Positions 35,347 to 44,354 of a DNA stretch of 64,000 bases are shown piece by piece. This DNA is from Lacrimispora sphenoides JCM 1415 (GTDB lineage Bacteria > Bacillota > Clostridia > Lachnospirales > Lachnospiraceae), in assembly GCF_900105615.1 (NCBI RefSeq), contig NZ_LT630003.1, forward strand, positions 2,108,001-2,172,000. The letters are read 5' to 3'. Position numbers and translations under genes: made by a program. Each line of letters opens with the position of its first letter. The stretch's first letter is position 1. A model generated the notes under the pieces. That model searched no databases. It saw only the letters and a list, made by a program, of their open reading frames with translations, and was not told the DNA's origin.

Positions 35347-37986
35347 TTAAGAGAGCTGAGAAAGTCTCTCCTTTACCTGATCCATCATCTGAGCATATTT
35401 CTGAAGCTTAGCCTTTTCCTCTTCAATCTTGGCTGCCGGGGCCTTGCTTACGAACTTTTCGTTGTTAAGCATGCCCTCAACACGGGCCAGCTCCTTGCTT
35501 AAGCGCTCTTCTTCCTTCTTTAAACGTTCTACTTCTTTTTCAATATCCACCAGTTCCGCAAAAGGCATGTAGATGACTGCCTGATGAATGACCGCTGATA
35601 CGGCATCGTCTGATATTCCACTTTTATCCTTTTGTAAATAAACCTCACCGGCATAACCCAGAGTAGCGAAAAATACCTTGCTGTGTTCAAAGATATCAAG
35701 AATCTCCTGATTCTCAGAAACAACATAAACCTTTGCTTTTCTGCTAGGCGGAACATTCATGGAGGTACGTACATTCCGGATTCCTCTTACAGCTTCCTTA
35801 ATGGTTTCAACCGCATGCTCCTCGGTTTCAAAGCTCCATGCCTCTTTGTACTCAGGCCAGCTGGAAATCATAATGGACTCCTCTTCGTCCTGAAGATTGC
35901 AGAAGATTTCCTCGGTAAGGAACGGCATATAAGGATGAAGAAGCTTTAAGGAGTTAATAAGCACGGTTTTCAGCGTCCAGATGGCCGCCGCTTTTGTCTG
36001 ATCATTATCGTCCCACAGCCTTGGCTTCACCATCTCGATATACCAGTCACAGAATTCTTCCCAGATAAAGTCATAGACCTTTTGAAGGGCGATTCCTAAC
36101 TCATACTTATCCAGGTTTTCCGTTACATCCTTTGCAAGGGTGTTCGCCTTGGACAGGATCCATCTGTCCGCAATGGTAAGTTCTGAAAGCTCTGCCTTTG
36201 CTTCCGGTGCTTTTTCAATATTCATCATAATGAAACGGGAAGCATTCCAAACTTTATTGGCAAAGTTTCTGCTTGCCTCTACGCGCTCCCAGTAGAAACG
36301 CATGTCATTGCCAGGTGCATTGCCGGTGATCAGGGTCATTCGCAGGGCATCGGCTCCGTACTTTTCAATAACCTCCAGAGGATCGATACCGTTTCCTAAG
36401 GATTTACTCATCTTGCGGCCTTCGGAATCCCTCACCAGGCCGTGCATCAGCACCGTATGGAATGGAAGCTTTCCGGTCTGCTCGATTCCGGAAAATACCA
36501 TGCGGATTACCCAGAAGAAAATAATGTCGTAGCCTGTAACCAGTACATCAGTTGGGTAGAAGTATTCTAAGTCCTCTGTTTTTTCCGGCCAGCCTAAGGT
36601 GGAGAAAGGCCAGAGAGCAGAAGAAAACCAGGTGTCAAGGGTATCCTCATCCTGAGTCAGATGGGTTCCTCCGCATTTGGGACATACGGTTGGAACTTCT
36701 TTCGATACAATGATCTCTCCGCACTGATCACAATAATATGCCGGGATGCGATGTCCCCACCAAAGCTGTCTGGAAATACACCAGTCACGGATATTTTCAA
36801 GCCAATGAAGATATGACTTATCAAATCTATCCGGAACGAATTTCAGTTCTCCTGTTTTTAAAGCCTCAATTGCAGGCTTTGCCATCTCTTCCATCTTAAC
36901 AAACCACTGCTGCTTTACCATCGGCTCTACGGTGGTCTTACAGCGGTCATGGGTTCCTACCGCATGGGAATGGGGAGCCACCTTAACCAAAAGACCCAGC
37001 TCCTCAAGATCCTTCACAATGGCTTTTCTGGCCTCATAACGCTCCATGCCATGATATTTGCTTCCCGGAAGGTTGATGGTGGCATCGTCATTCATAACGT
37101 TGATTTCGGGCAGGCTGTGTCTCTTACCTACCTCAAAGTCATTGGGGTCGTGGGCCGGGGTGATCTTCACACAGCCGGTACCGAATTCCTTATCTACATA
37201 GGAATCTGCTACCACCGGTATCTCCCTGCCTGTAAGCGGAAGCTCTAACATCTTACCGATAAGGTCCTGATAGCGCTCATCTTCCGGATTAACTGCCACC
37301 GCAGTATCTCCAAGAAGGGTTTCCGGCCTGGTGGTTGCAATCTCCACAAACCTGCCTTCTTCTCCTGCAATGGGATAATTGATATGCCAGAAGAAGCCAT
37401 TCTGGTCATCATGCATCACTTCCGCATCCGAAATGGAAGTCTGGCAAACCGGGCACCAGTTTACGATACGGGAACCTTTATAAATATAACCTTTTTCATA
37501 GAGCTTGATAAAAACTTCCTGAACAGCTGCTGAACAGCCTTCATCCATGGTAAAACGCTCTCTGTCCCAGTCAGCAGAGGATCCCAGCTTATGAAGCTGG
37601 TTGATGATCCTGCTGCCATAATCTTTTTTCCAGTCCCAGCATTTTTCCAGGAAGCCATCCCTGCCCAGTTCCTCTTTGTCAATCCCCTGAATCTTTAAGC
37701 TTTCAATGACCTTTACTTCCGTTGCAATGGCCGCATGGTCTGTACCTGGCTGCCACAGGGCCTCGTAGCCTTGCATCCTCTTAAAGCGGATCAAAATATC
37801 CTGCATGGTGTTGTCAAGTGCATGCCCCATGTGAAGCTGTCCAGTAATATTAGGAGGCGGCATTACAATGGTAAAGGGCTTTTTATCCTTGTTTGGTTCT
37901 GCATGGAAATACTTCTTATCCAGCCATTTCTCATAAAGCTTGCCTTCAATCCCTGCCGGATTATAGGTCTTCTCCAATTCTTTCAT
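35347..37986 (-). CDS. valS: Valyl-tRNA synthetase
   Basis: 879-residue class I synthetase: HMGH (HIGH motif) in PPPNITGQLHMGHALD, CP1 editing domain, KMSKS in GRKMSKSLGN, anticodon-binding domain, and the C-terminal coiled-coil arm typical of ValRS. Start at the second of two adjacent ATGs (37986), 6 bases after AAGGAG. The reading frame continues far upstream through the T-box leader, which is non-coding. Expression should be controlled by valine tRNA charging through that leader. Confidence 0.96.
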   Translation of the reverse strand: MKELEKTYNPAGIEGKLYEKWLDKKYFHAEPNKDKKPFTIVMPPPNITGQLHMGHALDNTMQDILIRFKRMQGYEALWQPGTDHAAIATEVKVIESLKIQGIDKEELGRDGFLEKCWDWKKDYGSRIINQLHKLGSSADWDRERFTMDEGCSAAVQEVFIKLYEKGYIYKGSRIVNWCPVCQTSISDAEVMHDDQNGFFWHINYPIAGEEGRFVEIATTRPETLLGDTAVAVNPEDERYQDLIGKMLELPLTGREIPVVADSYVDKEFGTGCVKITPAHDPNDFEVGKRHSLPEINVMNDDATINLPGSKYHGMERYEARKAIVKDLEELGLLVKVAPHSHAVGTHDRCKTTVEPMVKQQWFVKMEEMAKPAIEALKTGELKFVPDRFDKSYLHWLENIRDWCISRQLWWGHRIPAYYCDQCGEIIVSKEVPTVCPKCGGTHLTQDEDTLDTWFSSALWPFSTLGWPEKTEDLEYFYPTDVLVTGYDIIFFWVIRMVFSGIEQTGKLPFHTVLMHGLVRDSEGRKMSKSLGNGIDPLEVIEKYGADALRMTLITGNAPGNDMRFYWERVEASRNFANKVWNASRFIMMNIEKAPEAKAELSELTIADRWILSKANTLAKDVTENLDKYELGIALQKVYDFIWEEFCDWYIEMVKPRLWDDNDQTKAAAIWTLKTVLINSLKLLHPYMPFLTEEIFCNLQDEEESIMISSWPEYKEAWSFETEEHAVETIKEAVRGIRNVRTSMNVPPSRKAKVYVVSENQEILDIFEHSKVFFATLGYAGEVYLQKDKSGISDDAVSAVIHQAVIYMPFAELVDIEKEVERLKKEEERLSKELARVEGMLNNEKFVSKAPAAKIEEEKAKLQKYAQMMDQVKERLSQLS

Positions 37987-38110
37987 CATGTTCTCCTTCC
38001 TGCTGACCGCCATATATTCCGGGCTTAATCGTATGCCCTTGGGCGGAATTGCGCTTCCAAAGCGGAGCGCTTTGTATAACAGGAAATTCCAAATAGATTT
38101 CCCAGTATAC

Positions 38111-38421
38111 AAAAAAAGCCCTCTGCATCGTTGGGATGCAAAGGGCGAATCAACGCGGTACCACCTTTGTTCATATGACAGAGCCTGCCATATCTCATAT
38201 AGCCTATAACGCAGCCACACGTGAAAGCCTACTGAATTACAAAATTTCAGCCTTCCGGTTCAGAAGCTACCTTCCGCATACACTACCTTAACCGTCTTTC
38301 AGCCGGTGAACGGTTTTCTCTTTCAGGGTTATAAGCGTACTCCTCTTCTTCTCTACCTTTTCCTTGTTCTTGCCCATGTTTTTTGAGCATATAGGTATAC
38401 CCGCAGGGTATTTCCTTATAC
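38111..38421 (-). promoter_or_regulatory. T-box leader of valS with intrinsic terminator
   Basis: The conserved antiterminator sequence AAAGGTGGTACCGCG is at 38154-38168 and can disrupt the terminator GCCCTTTGCATC/GATGCAGAGGGC (38118-38146) followed by seven U. A stem I region with GCTGAAAGAC-like distal loop lies at about 38240-38340. The valine specifier could not be fixed with certainty; GTA and GTG triplets occur in AAGGTAGTGTATGCGG. Confidence 0.88.
38371..38416. repeat. Double-hairpin repeat unit, copy A
   Basis: TGCCCA...TGAGCA then GGTATACCC-GCA-GGGTATTTCCT. It matches the repeat family at 45.6, 53.5, 57.4 and 58.1 kb. Here it lies at the very 5' end of the valS T-box transcript. Confidence 0.6.
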
Positions 38422-38427
38422 CATGTA

Positions 38428-38456
38428 ATGATAGTGTCTTTTTATAGTTTTGTCAA
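38428..38456 (-). promoter_or_regulatory. Sigma-A promoter of valS
   Basis: Minus strand TTGACA, 17 bases, TATCAT, immediately before the T-box leader. Confidence 0.75.
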
Positions 38457-38588
38457 GTACAATACTCTTATGAATTTCAGAAAGCTTTTTTTACCGGAGT
38501 TCTGCTAACCCCCAGTTCTGCGGAAACCTCCATATTGTTCAGACTACTCCCCGTGAGCACCGTTTAGCAATCTGAAACAGAATCCATT

Positions 38589-39404
38589 TTATGACATAAT
38601 ATTCCGGTATTCCTGTTTCCACTTCTGGATAAGCTCACCGGCTCCCTGAAGCCGCTTGATCGGGTCTTTTTGAAACAGCTGTTCAAGTTCTTTCAGGCTG
38701 TCCGCCCCGGCCGCCAGCGCCTCCGCCTTTTCTTTTTCTATTTCGCATTCCTGCCTCATTTCATCTGTAATGAGAGCCTGAAACCGTTCATTTAACACCA
38801 GGCCCTGATTCCATTGGGCCAGATGGCATATTCTTTTTAAAATCTCGGCATTTTTCACCAGATCAAAGGATTTCTGGTAGGCATGGCAGGCTTTGTCCGT
38901 CATAAACAGCCTGGCATAAGCCGCTCCCAGATTATTATATATTTTAGCCCGGAAGGCATCATCTCCCCGGTTACCCTTTGGAAGATCCAGGATCTTCCGG
39001 TATTCTGACTCCGCCTTTCCATATTGCTTTCTGGAAAATAGGTAATCCGCCTTTGCCTTTAAAAACTCATGGACAGGCATCCGTCGGTAAGTGGACAGAT
39101 TCTGCCGGAACCGTCCGACCTCAGAAGCAGTATAATAATCGCATTCGTGAAGGATCATGGCAAGAAGCTCATCCGTTTCCTCGCCGCTTTGCTGCCATTT
39201 TTCCAGCTTAGCAGCCAGAAACCCCATATCCAGATCCTCTCTGATAAACTGGATCAGGTTATTATCCACAAATTGATCCATGACCAAAAGAGGATTATTA
39301 TAAATCACATAGCAAAGCTCCTGGGATGAAAACAGGCGGATTCCCAGGCCTTCAAAATAAAAAGGATGTTTAACCGGCTCCTGCCGGCAAAGAATCAAAC
39401 TCAT
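38589..39404 (-). CDS. TPR-repeat protein of unknown function
   Basis: 271 residues, soluble, mostly helical. TPR-like repeats occupy about 112-210 (AKADYLFSRKQYGKAESEYRKIL, then AKIYNNLGAAYARLFMTDKACHAYQKSF are the clearest pair by landmarks LFSRKQYGKA and LGAAYARL). The N-terminus is not recognised. It overlaps the upstream gene by 4 bases, so it is co-translated with the ASKHA-like protein. A protein-protein adaptor role is likely. Confidence 0.75.
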   Translation of the reverse strand: MSLILCRQEPVKHPFYFEGLGIRLFSSQELCYVIYNNPLLVMDQFVDNNLIQFIREDLDMGFLAAKLEKWQQSGEETDELLAMILHECDYYTASEVGRFRQNLSTYRRMPVHEFLKAKADYLFSRKQYGKAESEYRKILDLPKGNRGDDAFRAKIYNNLGAAYARLFMTDKACHAYQKSFDLVKNAEILKRICHLAQWNQGLVLNERFQALITDEMRQECEIEKEKAEALAAGADSLKELEQLFQKDPIKRLQGAGELIQKWKQEYRNIMS

Positions 39405-40624
39405 AGCATAACCTCTTGCCTTATCACGGCCTCTGTGGCCGGAAATATTTCACCAAAGCCCTTGTCTTTTAGTACTACTGCCATGGTTTTCTCATCCAAG
39501 AACCCAAAGCTGATCCCTATCCGGAGGGTTTTTTCCATACGTTTTGGAAATCCTTCCAGCGGAATCTTCACCAGCCGTTTCTGCTTTGGATCCATGGGCG
39601 TTACCATGAATTCCACGTAATCCTGATGATCCACGATTAAATCCACGCTGCTCTTTGCTTCATACCAGTTGTCCCCGGCTGCAGCTACTACCAGCTGGCT
39701 TTCCCGTTCCTTATGGAGCACCTTCATGGAAATGGTGGAATGAAGACGCCCCTCACAAATGCAGGTAAAGGGATAAGAGGTCTTATCCTGAAGATAATCC
39801 ATTCCCTTAAAAGCCGCACCTCTGGCAAACAGCTCCGGTTCCATATACACCTTCCGGCGGGAGCACAGTATCTTCATGGAATCTCCCGCCCAGTCATGGC
39901 GCTCAAAGCCCTTTCCCGTCAGAAAGACAGATGAAAATAATTTCTTCTGGAGAAGCCTGTCCGCGCAGGAGCTTAAGATTTTATCCGCCAGCTTTCCTCC
40001 GGAAGGCGTATCTAAAATATCCAGATTAAAACTTTCTTCCAAAGCCTCATCCTCTGCAATCACCACCATCTTCCGAAGGCCTCTCTGTACCTTAAGCTCA
40101 TGATAGTGAAAAGAATCTTCCGATAAGTCAAACACACCTACCTGATTGCTCCAAACCTCTTTTTTCTGGCTGAGGGTATAGTATACAAAGCTTTCCGTAT
40201 GGCTTATGATGTGCACACGATCTCTTGGTATCTCTAAGTAGTCCGCGCAGTACATAAGGGCATCCATCAGCTTTACATCCACCTTCTGCATGGTGATCAC
40301 CAGCTGTTTCACCTCATCGCAGAAAAACTCTTCCATGGGAAGCTTTAATATCTTTTTTAAAAACATCTTTAAAAGGTCAAGACCTTCGTATTTGGTTCCG
40401 CCCAGAGTGGCGGTTCCTTCTTTCCTAACCATTTTTATCAGCTTGTCTATGATAATGCCCTCGCCTACAAGAGTATAGGCATAAGCCTCTTCTCCTACAA
40501 ACCAGGCATCTTCATCCTTTTTCCTGCAGATCACTGTAGGAAAGCACCATGATTTTTCCCTGTCATGGCAGCATATGCGGGTATAGGCATCGCAAAGGTC
40601 AAGCCCTATTATCAGTCCGTCCAT
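39401..40624 (-). CDS. Actin/Hsp70-fold (ASKHA-like) protein, DUF5716-like
   Basis: 407 residues, no signal peptide. The N-terminus IIGLDLCDAYTRICC resembles the phosphate-1 loop of Hsp70/actin (I-G-I-D-L-G-T-T). A middle segment (VKQLVITMQKVD, then SHTESFVYYTL, then VGVFDLSED) parallels the Hsp70 connect-1, E-P-T-A-A and phosphate-2 regions. SSVFLTGKGF then parallels the adenosine motif. Key Gly residues are altered (DLC instead of DLG, DLSED instead of DLGGG), so ATP binding or hydrolysis may be lost. From memory it belongs to a Lachnospiraceae family (DUF5716). AAGGGGG precedes the ATG. Confidence 0.7.
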   Translation of the reverse strand: MDGLIIGLDLCDAYTRICCHDREKSWCFPTVICRKKDEDAWFVGEEAYAYTLVGEGIIIDKLIKMVRKEGTATLGGTKYEGLDLLKMFLKKILKLPMEEFFCDEVKQLVITMQKVDVKLMDALMYCADYLEIPRDRVHIISHTESFVYYTLSQKKEVWSNQVGVFDLSEDSFHYHELKVQRGLRKMVVIAEDEALEESFNLDILDTPSGGKLADKILSSCADRLLQKKLFSSVFLTGKGFERHDWAGDSMKILCSRRKVYMEPELFARGAAFKGMDYLQDKTSYPFTCICEGRLHSTISMKVLHKERESQLVVAAAGDNWYEAKSSVDLIVDHQDYVEFMVTPMDPKQKRLVKIPLEGFPKRMEKTLRIGISFGFLDEKTMAVVLKDKGFGEIFPATEAVIRQEVML

Positions 40625-40640
40625 TGACAGCCCCCTTATC

Positions 40641-43600
40641 TTACATCAGTGGAAATAATTCTTCTGCAGCAGCATTCTTTTTTAAATACTCCTGCATCCG
40701 ATTTTTGAGCCCGTTTTCATCCTTTAAGCTTAAGGACAGACTCATATCATTTAAACAGGCAAACTTGCTGTCCGAAGCCTTTCGGGAGACTCCGGTATCA
40801 CAGCTTACACTGCCTTCTTTTTTTAGAACCCACGCTTCCTCAATCAGCTCTCTCACCCGGTATTCCATGATCTCGCCTTCAAACAATATTTTCTGCTTGA
40901 CGAAAACTCCCTGGTACATCCGGGAAATATCCTCACTGTGAAACTCTTCTTCATCCGGAAGAATTCTGACCTGCAATTCCACCTTGGAATCCCGGTCCCC
41001 ACAGTACTGGATCATGGCTTTATCCATAATATCTTCCGGCATGGGAATATAGTTTGACAGATCCTTAAAATACGGGAACACAAGACCTTCTTCTAACAGG
41101 AAGGAAACCGTAGTCTGGCACAGCTTCTGCTGCTCTTCATCAAGCGCAGAAAGTTTCGAATAATACTTAGTTATGGCCAGCAAATAAATGGTGGGAAGAC
41201 GGCCTTTTACAGATGCTGCCTTAACCGTTCCTTCCAGATAAGCGAAAACCTTTTCCTCCGGCTCCTTATCCTCCATAAAGTACTCTGAACATTTTATGAT
41301 AAAATAAGCCTTCACGATCATATCACCGGTTTCCTTGCGGCTCCTGTAAAGGCCAAACACCTTGTCAAGTTTAGAGCTGCATCCGGAAAACATCATCTGA
41401 GCCGTCAGGCGTTCTTCCAGATCATATGTTTCCACATGCTCGGAAACGCCCTTCATAAGCACCTGATACATATGGCTCGTCAACCCGTTAAAATGCTCGC
41501 ACAGGTAGTCAAGGATCACTCCGTCACTTTTTCCTTCCTTAAAAACATCATATGCCAGATGTAAAAGCAAAGGATCCTCGTCAAATAAGTTCTTAAGTAT
41601 CATTTTCGTACACAATTCGTAAAGCCGCTCCGTCCTGGTTCCTTCGCTACCGAATTCCCGGATCATTAAGAACGCCTCTTCCATGTGATTGTTATGGATG
41701 AGCGTATCACAGACGTTTATCCGCTCTTCCTTGGAAAGGACCTTTTTATCCAGCTTAACCAGATATCCGGCTCCTTCATCTCCTTCCAGACCGTCAGAGG
41801 CCTGTCTGCCGTAAAACTCGATGACTTTGGAAAGGAGAAGCTTCTGATAAAGAGGCCGCAGGTTTTTATCCTCCAGCGTGCCTTCCAGAATCTTCACCTC
41901 TTCTATATCTGAGGCCCCGTCCGCAAGAATCCGTTCACATGCCCGGAGCCGGAGCATGGAATGCTCCGGATAAAGTTCAAAGCAGCGTTCTTCCAGTTCC
42001 GGGCGGTCCATAACAGGTTCTTTCTCATAGGGAATGTTGGCATACCGGTTGCCAAAGGCATCCTGGAAAAGCAATATGCTGTGCTCTGAAAACAAGGGTA
42101 CATAGGAGACACCATCATCGAGAAGGAATGCATCCTCCTCTGTCATTTCCTCATAGCACACAATGACATACTTCATCTTTTTATTGCTGCATTCCACCCG
42201 GTAGGACCGGAGTATGGAGGGCAGCACCTTTGCCATAGGAAGATCGATCACATCCTTTAATATCATCCGCTCATAAATTCCGGCCAGCTGCTTGTCAATC
42301 CGTGATTCAAACAGCTGCTCCGTAGCAAATTTCTCGATCGTCCGCTCATAGGCCTGATACAGAGGGTCAGTTGGTTCCAGATAAACCAGAACATTTTTAT
42401 AAAGGATCGCCCTGCTATGGAGATCCAGTTCATTTCCTCCGTAGGAAAAATAAAGAAGCACTTCCTTTGGGAGGAGATAGCAGTAATTCCCCGGCAGAGC
42501 ATACAAATAATATTCATACAGCCGCGTCAGGCTGATCCCTGCCTTTACCCCTTTTTCGTACCAGGAAAAGGCTTCCGCCATGCGGCATTCCCCTTTGATT
42601 AACAAGGCACAGATCGCCTCAAGCACCTCTTTTATAGGGTGCTCCTCATAAAGCTTAACTAACATCCGGTACTGCAGCCGGTTAAAATGCTTTGCCGTTA
42701 AGGTAAGCCTGGATACGGCTACAGCCAGCTTTTGATCTACGATTCCTTTTCCGGCGCAATGATAAAGGATCTGGAGTTCCATGGAACCCATGGCCCTTAT
42801 GATCTCCGGTGAACTGTTCAGCACTTTGCAGCCCCATACGTAGAAAAACGGGCTTCTGACCCCCATTTGAAACTGCTTCTTCATCATGGCTAACAATGCA
42901 GGCAGATTCTCAAACAGCTTGTCATCCAGCTTCATAAGCAGCAAAAAAAGCCAGAAGAGCCTTCTGTCTTCTTCCAGATATTTTTTCATGAGACGGATCA
43001 GGGATTCCTTCTGGTATTCGTCCGGCTGCACCTTTAAACGCAGGTACTGGTAATAGCAGTATAGCTCCCTTTTTTCCTGACGCACCTTAAGGACATCATC
43101 CCGGCATTCGTCAAGAAGCAACGCCGCTTTGGAAGGATTTCCCTGGCCAAGGAATATCTCAGCCCGAAGCAGCTTAAGGAGGCTGGTTTCACCTTTCATC
43201 AGTTCAATCTCATCAAGAGCCTTTTCCATCTCATCATATAGATTATTTATATCCTTCTGCCCGTACTCTTCTTCCAGGCGGAGCCGTAAAAACCGGCTCA
43301 AAGCTTCTTTTGCAAATGCATTTTCTGCGGATACCCCTCCTCCAGGGTTATTGACCGCCGTAACGGGGATGGCAAAACGGTCTTCAACTCCAGTTATGAG
43401 AATCCTTCCGGAATTCTCTCCCTGGTGCATGCGTTCCGGATGGACCAAAAAGGGGACTCTGCATTCCTCTTCCTCAAAGTCCTGCTCCCCAACGCTTTTC
43501 TTTGGCAGCTCTATAAAATCACAGTCCGTTGTAACTTCCAGGTTCACATAGCCCCAGTCGCTGCGCTTTATAATCACCCAGTCCGTTACAACTTCTTCCA

Positions 43601-44213
43601 GTTCTCCAAATCTCCGCTCCTCGGTTTCCGTCCATAACCGGACCGGCTCTTTTACCTTTAAAGCGGTCAGAAACTCTTCCAGTTCCTTTCTTCTGTCAGG
43701 TCTCCCCTTCAAGCCATCGTAGATTGCCCTTACATGAAGGTCCTGCATAAAGGGAGCCGTGACAAAATCCCGGTACTCAAACAAACGAAGAGCCGTATCC
43801 ATATCTTTTTTAGCCGTATCTGCAAAATCCTCTGCTGTCTTTAAATCACTCAGCGCTTTTCCTGACGTGCTCAGTTCCACGCAAAAAGAATAAGGGACTT
43901 CTCTCTCGCCGCCATTGGTAACCAGATAAAAAGAGCCCTTAATCACATCTCCATCTTCCAGGTAACTACTGTTTATCTCATAGACCAGATGGTTATATGT
44001 TCCGCCAAACGCTCCGCTTATGAGTCTGACACGGAAATTTGACGAATATGCAAGTCCTTTTATATGTAAATTATTCTCACTGGTAACGACAAGTTCCCGC
44101 CTGGTAGCTCCGCCGGAACGAACCACATCATCAATTTCCCACGGTGTCACCTTAATCTTTGGAATCTCTGAATCAATGATGCCCTTTGCCAGCCTGTTGA
44201 TCCGTTCTCTCAT
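40641..44213 (-). CDS. Large beta-domain plus helical-solenoid protein, DUF5717-like
   Basis: 1190 residues with no signal peptide or membrane span. About 1-290 is strand-rich (Ig-like: KGLAYSSNFRVRLISGAF, WGYVNLEVTTDCDFIELPK by landmarks NFRVRL and LEVTTDCDFIEL). About 300-1080 is a long helical-repeat region resembling a TPR solenoid. The C-terminus is strand-rich again. First gene of a three-gene operon with the ASKHA-like and TPR proteins. From memory it matches DUF5717 of Lachnospiraceae. A cytoplasmic scaffold is plausible; no enzymatic motif was seen. Confidence 0.72.
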   Translation of the reverse strand: MRERINRLAKGIIDSEIPKIKVTPWEIDDVVRSGGATRRELVVTSENNLHIKGLAYSSNFRVRLISGAFGGTYNHLVYEINSSYLEDGDVIKGSFYLVTNGGEREVPYSFCVELSTSGKALSDLKTAEDFADTAKKDMDTALRLFEYRDFVTAPFMQDLHVRAIYDGLKGRPDRRKELEEFLTALKVKEPVRLWTETEERRFGELEEVVTDWVIIKRSDWGYVNLEVTTDCDFIELPKKSVGEQDFEEEECRVPFLVHPERMHQGENSGRILITGVEDRFAIPVTAVNNPGGGVSAENAFAKEALSRFLRLRLEEEYGQKDINNLYDEMEKALDEIELMKGETSLLKLLRAEIFLGQGNPSKAALLLDECRDDVLKVRQEKRELYCYYQYLRLKVQPDEYQKESLIRLMKKYLEEDRRLFWLFLLLMKLDDKLFENLPALLAMMKKQFQMGVRSPFFYVWGCKVLNSSPEIIRAMGSMELQILYHCAGKGIVDQKLAVAVSRLTLTAKHFNRLQYRMLVKLYEEHPIKEVLEAICALLIKGECRMAEAFSWYEKGVKAGISLTRLYEYYLYALPGNYCYLLPKEVLLYFSYGGNELDLHSRAILYKNVLVYLEPTDPLYQAYERTIEKFATEQLFESRIDKQLAGIYERMILKDVIDLPMAKVLPSILRSYRVECSNKKMKYVIVCYEEMTEEDAFLLDDGVSYVPLFSEHSILLFQDAFGNRYANIPYEKEPVMDRPELEERCFELYPEHSMLRLRACERILADGASDIEEVKILEGTLEDKNLRPLYQKLLLSKVIEFYGRQASDGLEGDEGAGYLVKLDKKVLSKEERINVCDTLIHNNHMEEAFLMIREFGSEGTRTERLYELCTKMILKNLFDEDPLLLHLAYDVFKEGKSDGVILDYLCEHFNGLTSHMYQVLMKGVSEHVETYDLEERLTAQMMFSGCSSKLDKVFGLYRSRKETGDMIVKAYFIIKCSEYFMEDKEPEEKVFAYLEGTVKAASVKGRLPTIYLLAITKYYSKLSALDEEQQKLCQTTVSFLLEEGLVFPYFKDLSNYIPMPEDIMDKAMIQYCGDRDSKVELQVRILPDEEEFHSEDISRMYQGVFVKQKILFEGEIMEYRVRELIEEAWVLKKEGSVSCDTGVSRKASDSKFACLNDMSLSLSLKDENGLKNRMQEYLKKNAAAEELFPLM

Positions 44214-44292
44214 AGTACCACCTGTATCTTTAATTTCCTTATCTTATTTAGCTATTTGATTTTAATTACTCTATATTCTAACATATTTTCTA

Positions 44293-44321
44293 TTGATTTA
44301 AAACCCTAAAATTGGTATGAT
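44293..44321 (+). promoter_or_regulatory. Sigma-A promoter of the malic enzyme gene
   Basis: TTGATT, 17 bases, TATGAT, 34 bases before the ATG. Confidence 0.6.
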
Positions 44322-44354
44322 AAAATAAAACTGTGAAAAAAAGGACGAACGATC

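Noticed and set aside
37990..38220. Upstream extension of ValS
   Set aside because: It translates the T-box antiterminator and terminator, which are RNA elements; AAGGAG lies before the ATG at 37986.
38457..38588. Terminator after the TPR gene
   Set aside because: Only weak, mismatched stems without a U-run were found in this stretch; no other feature seen.
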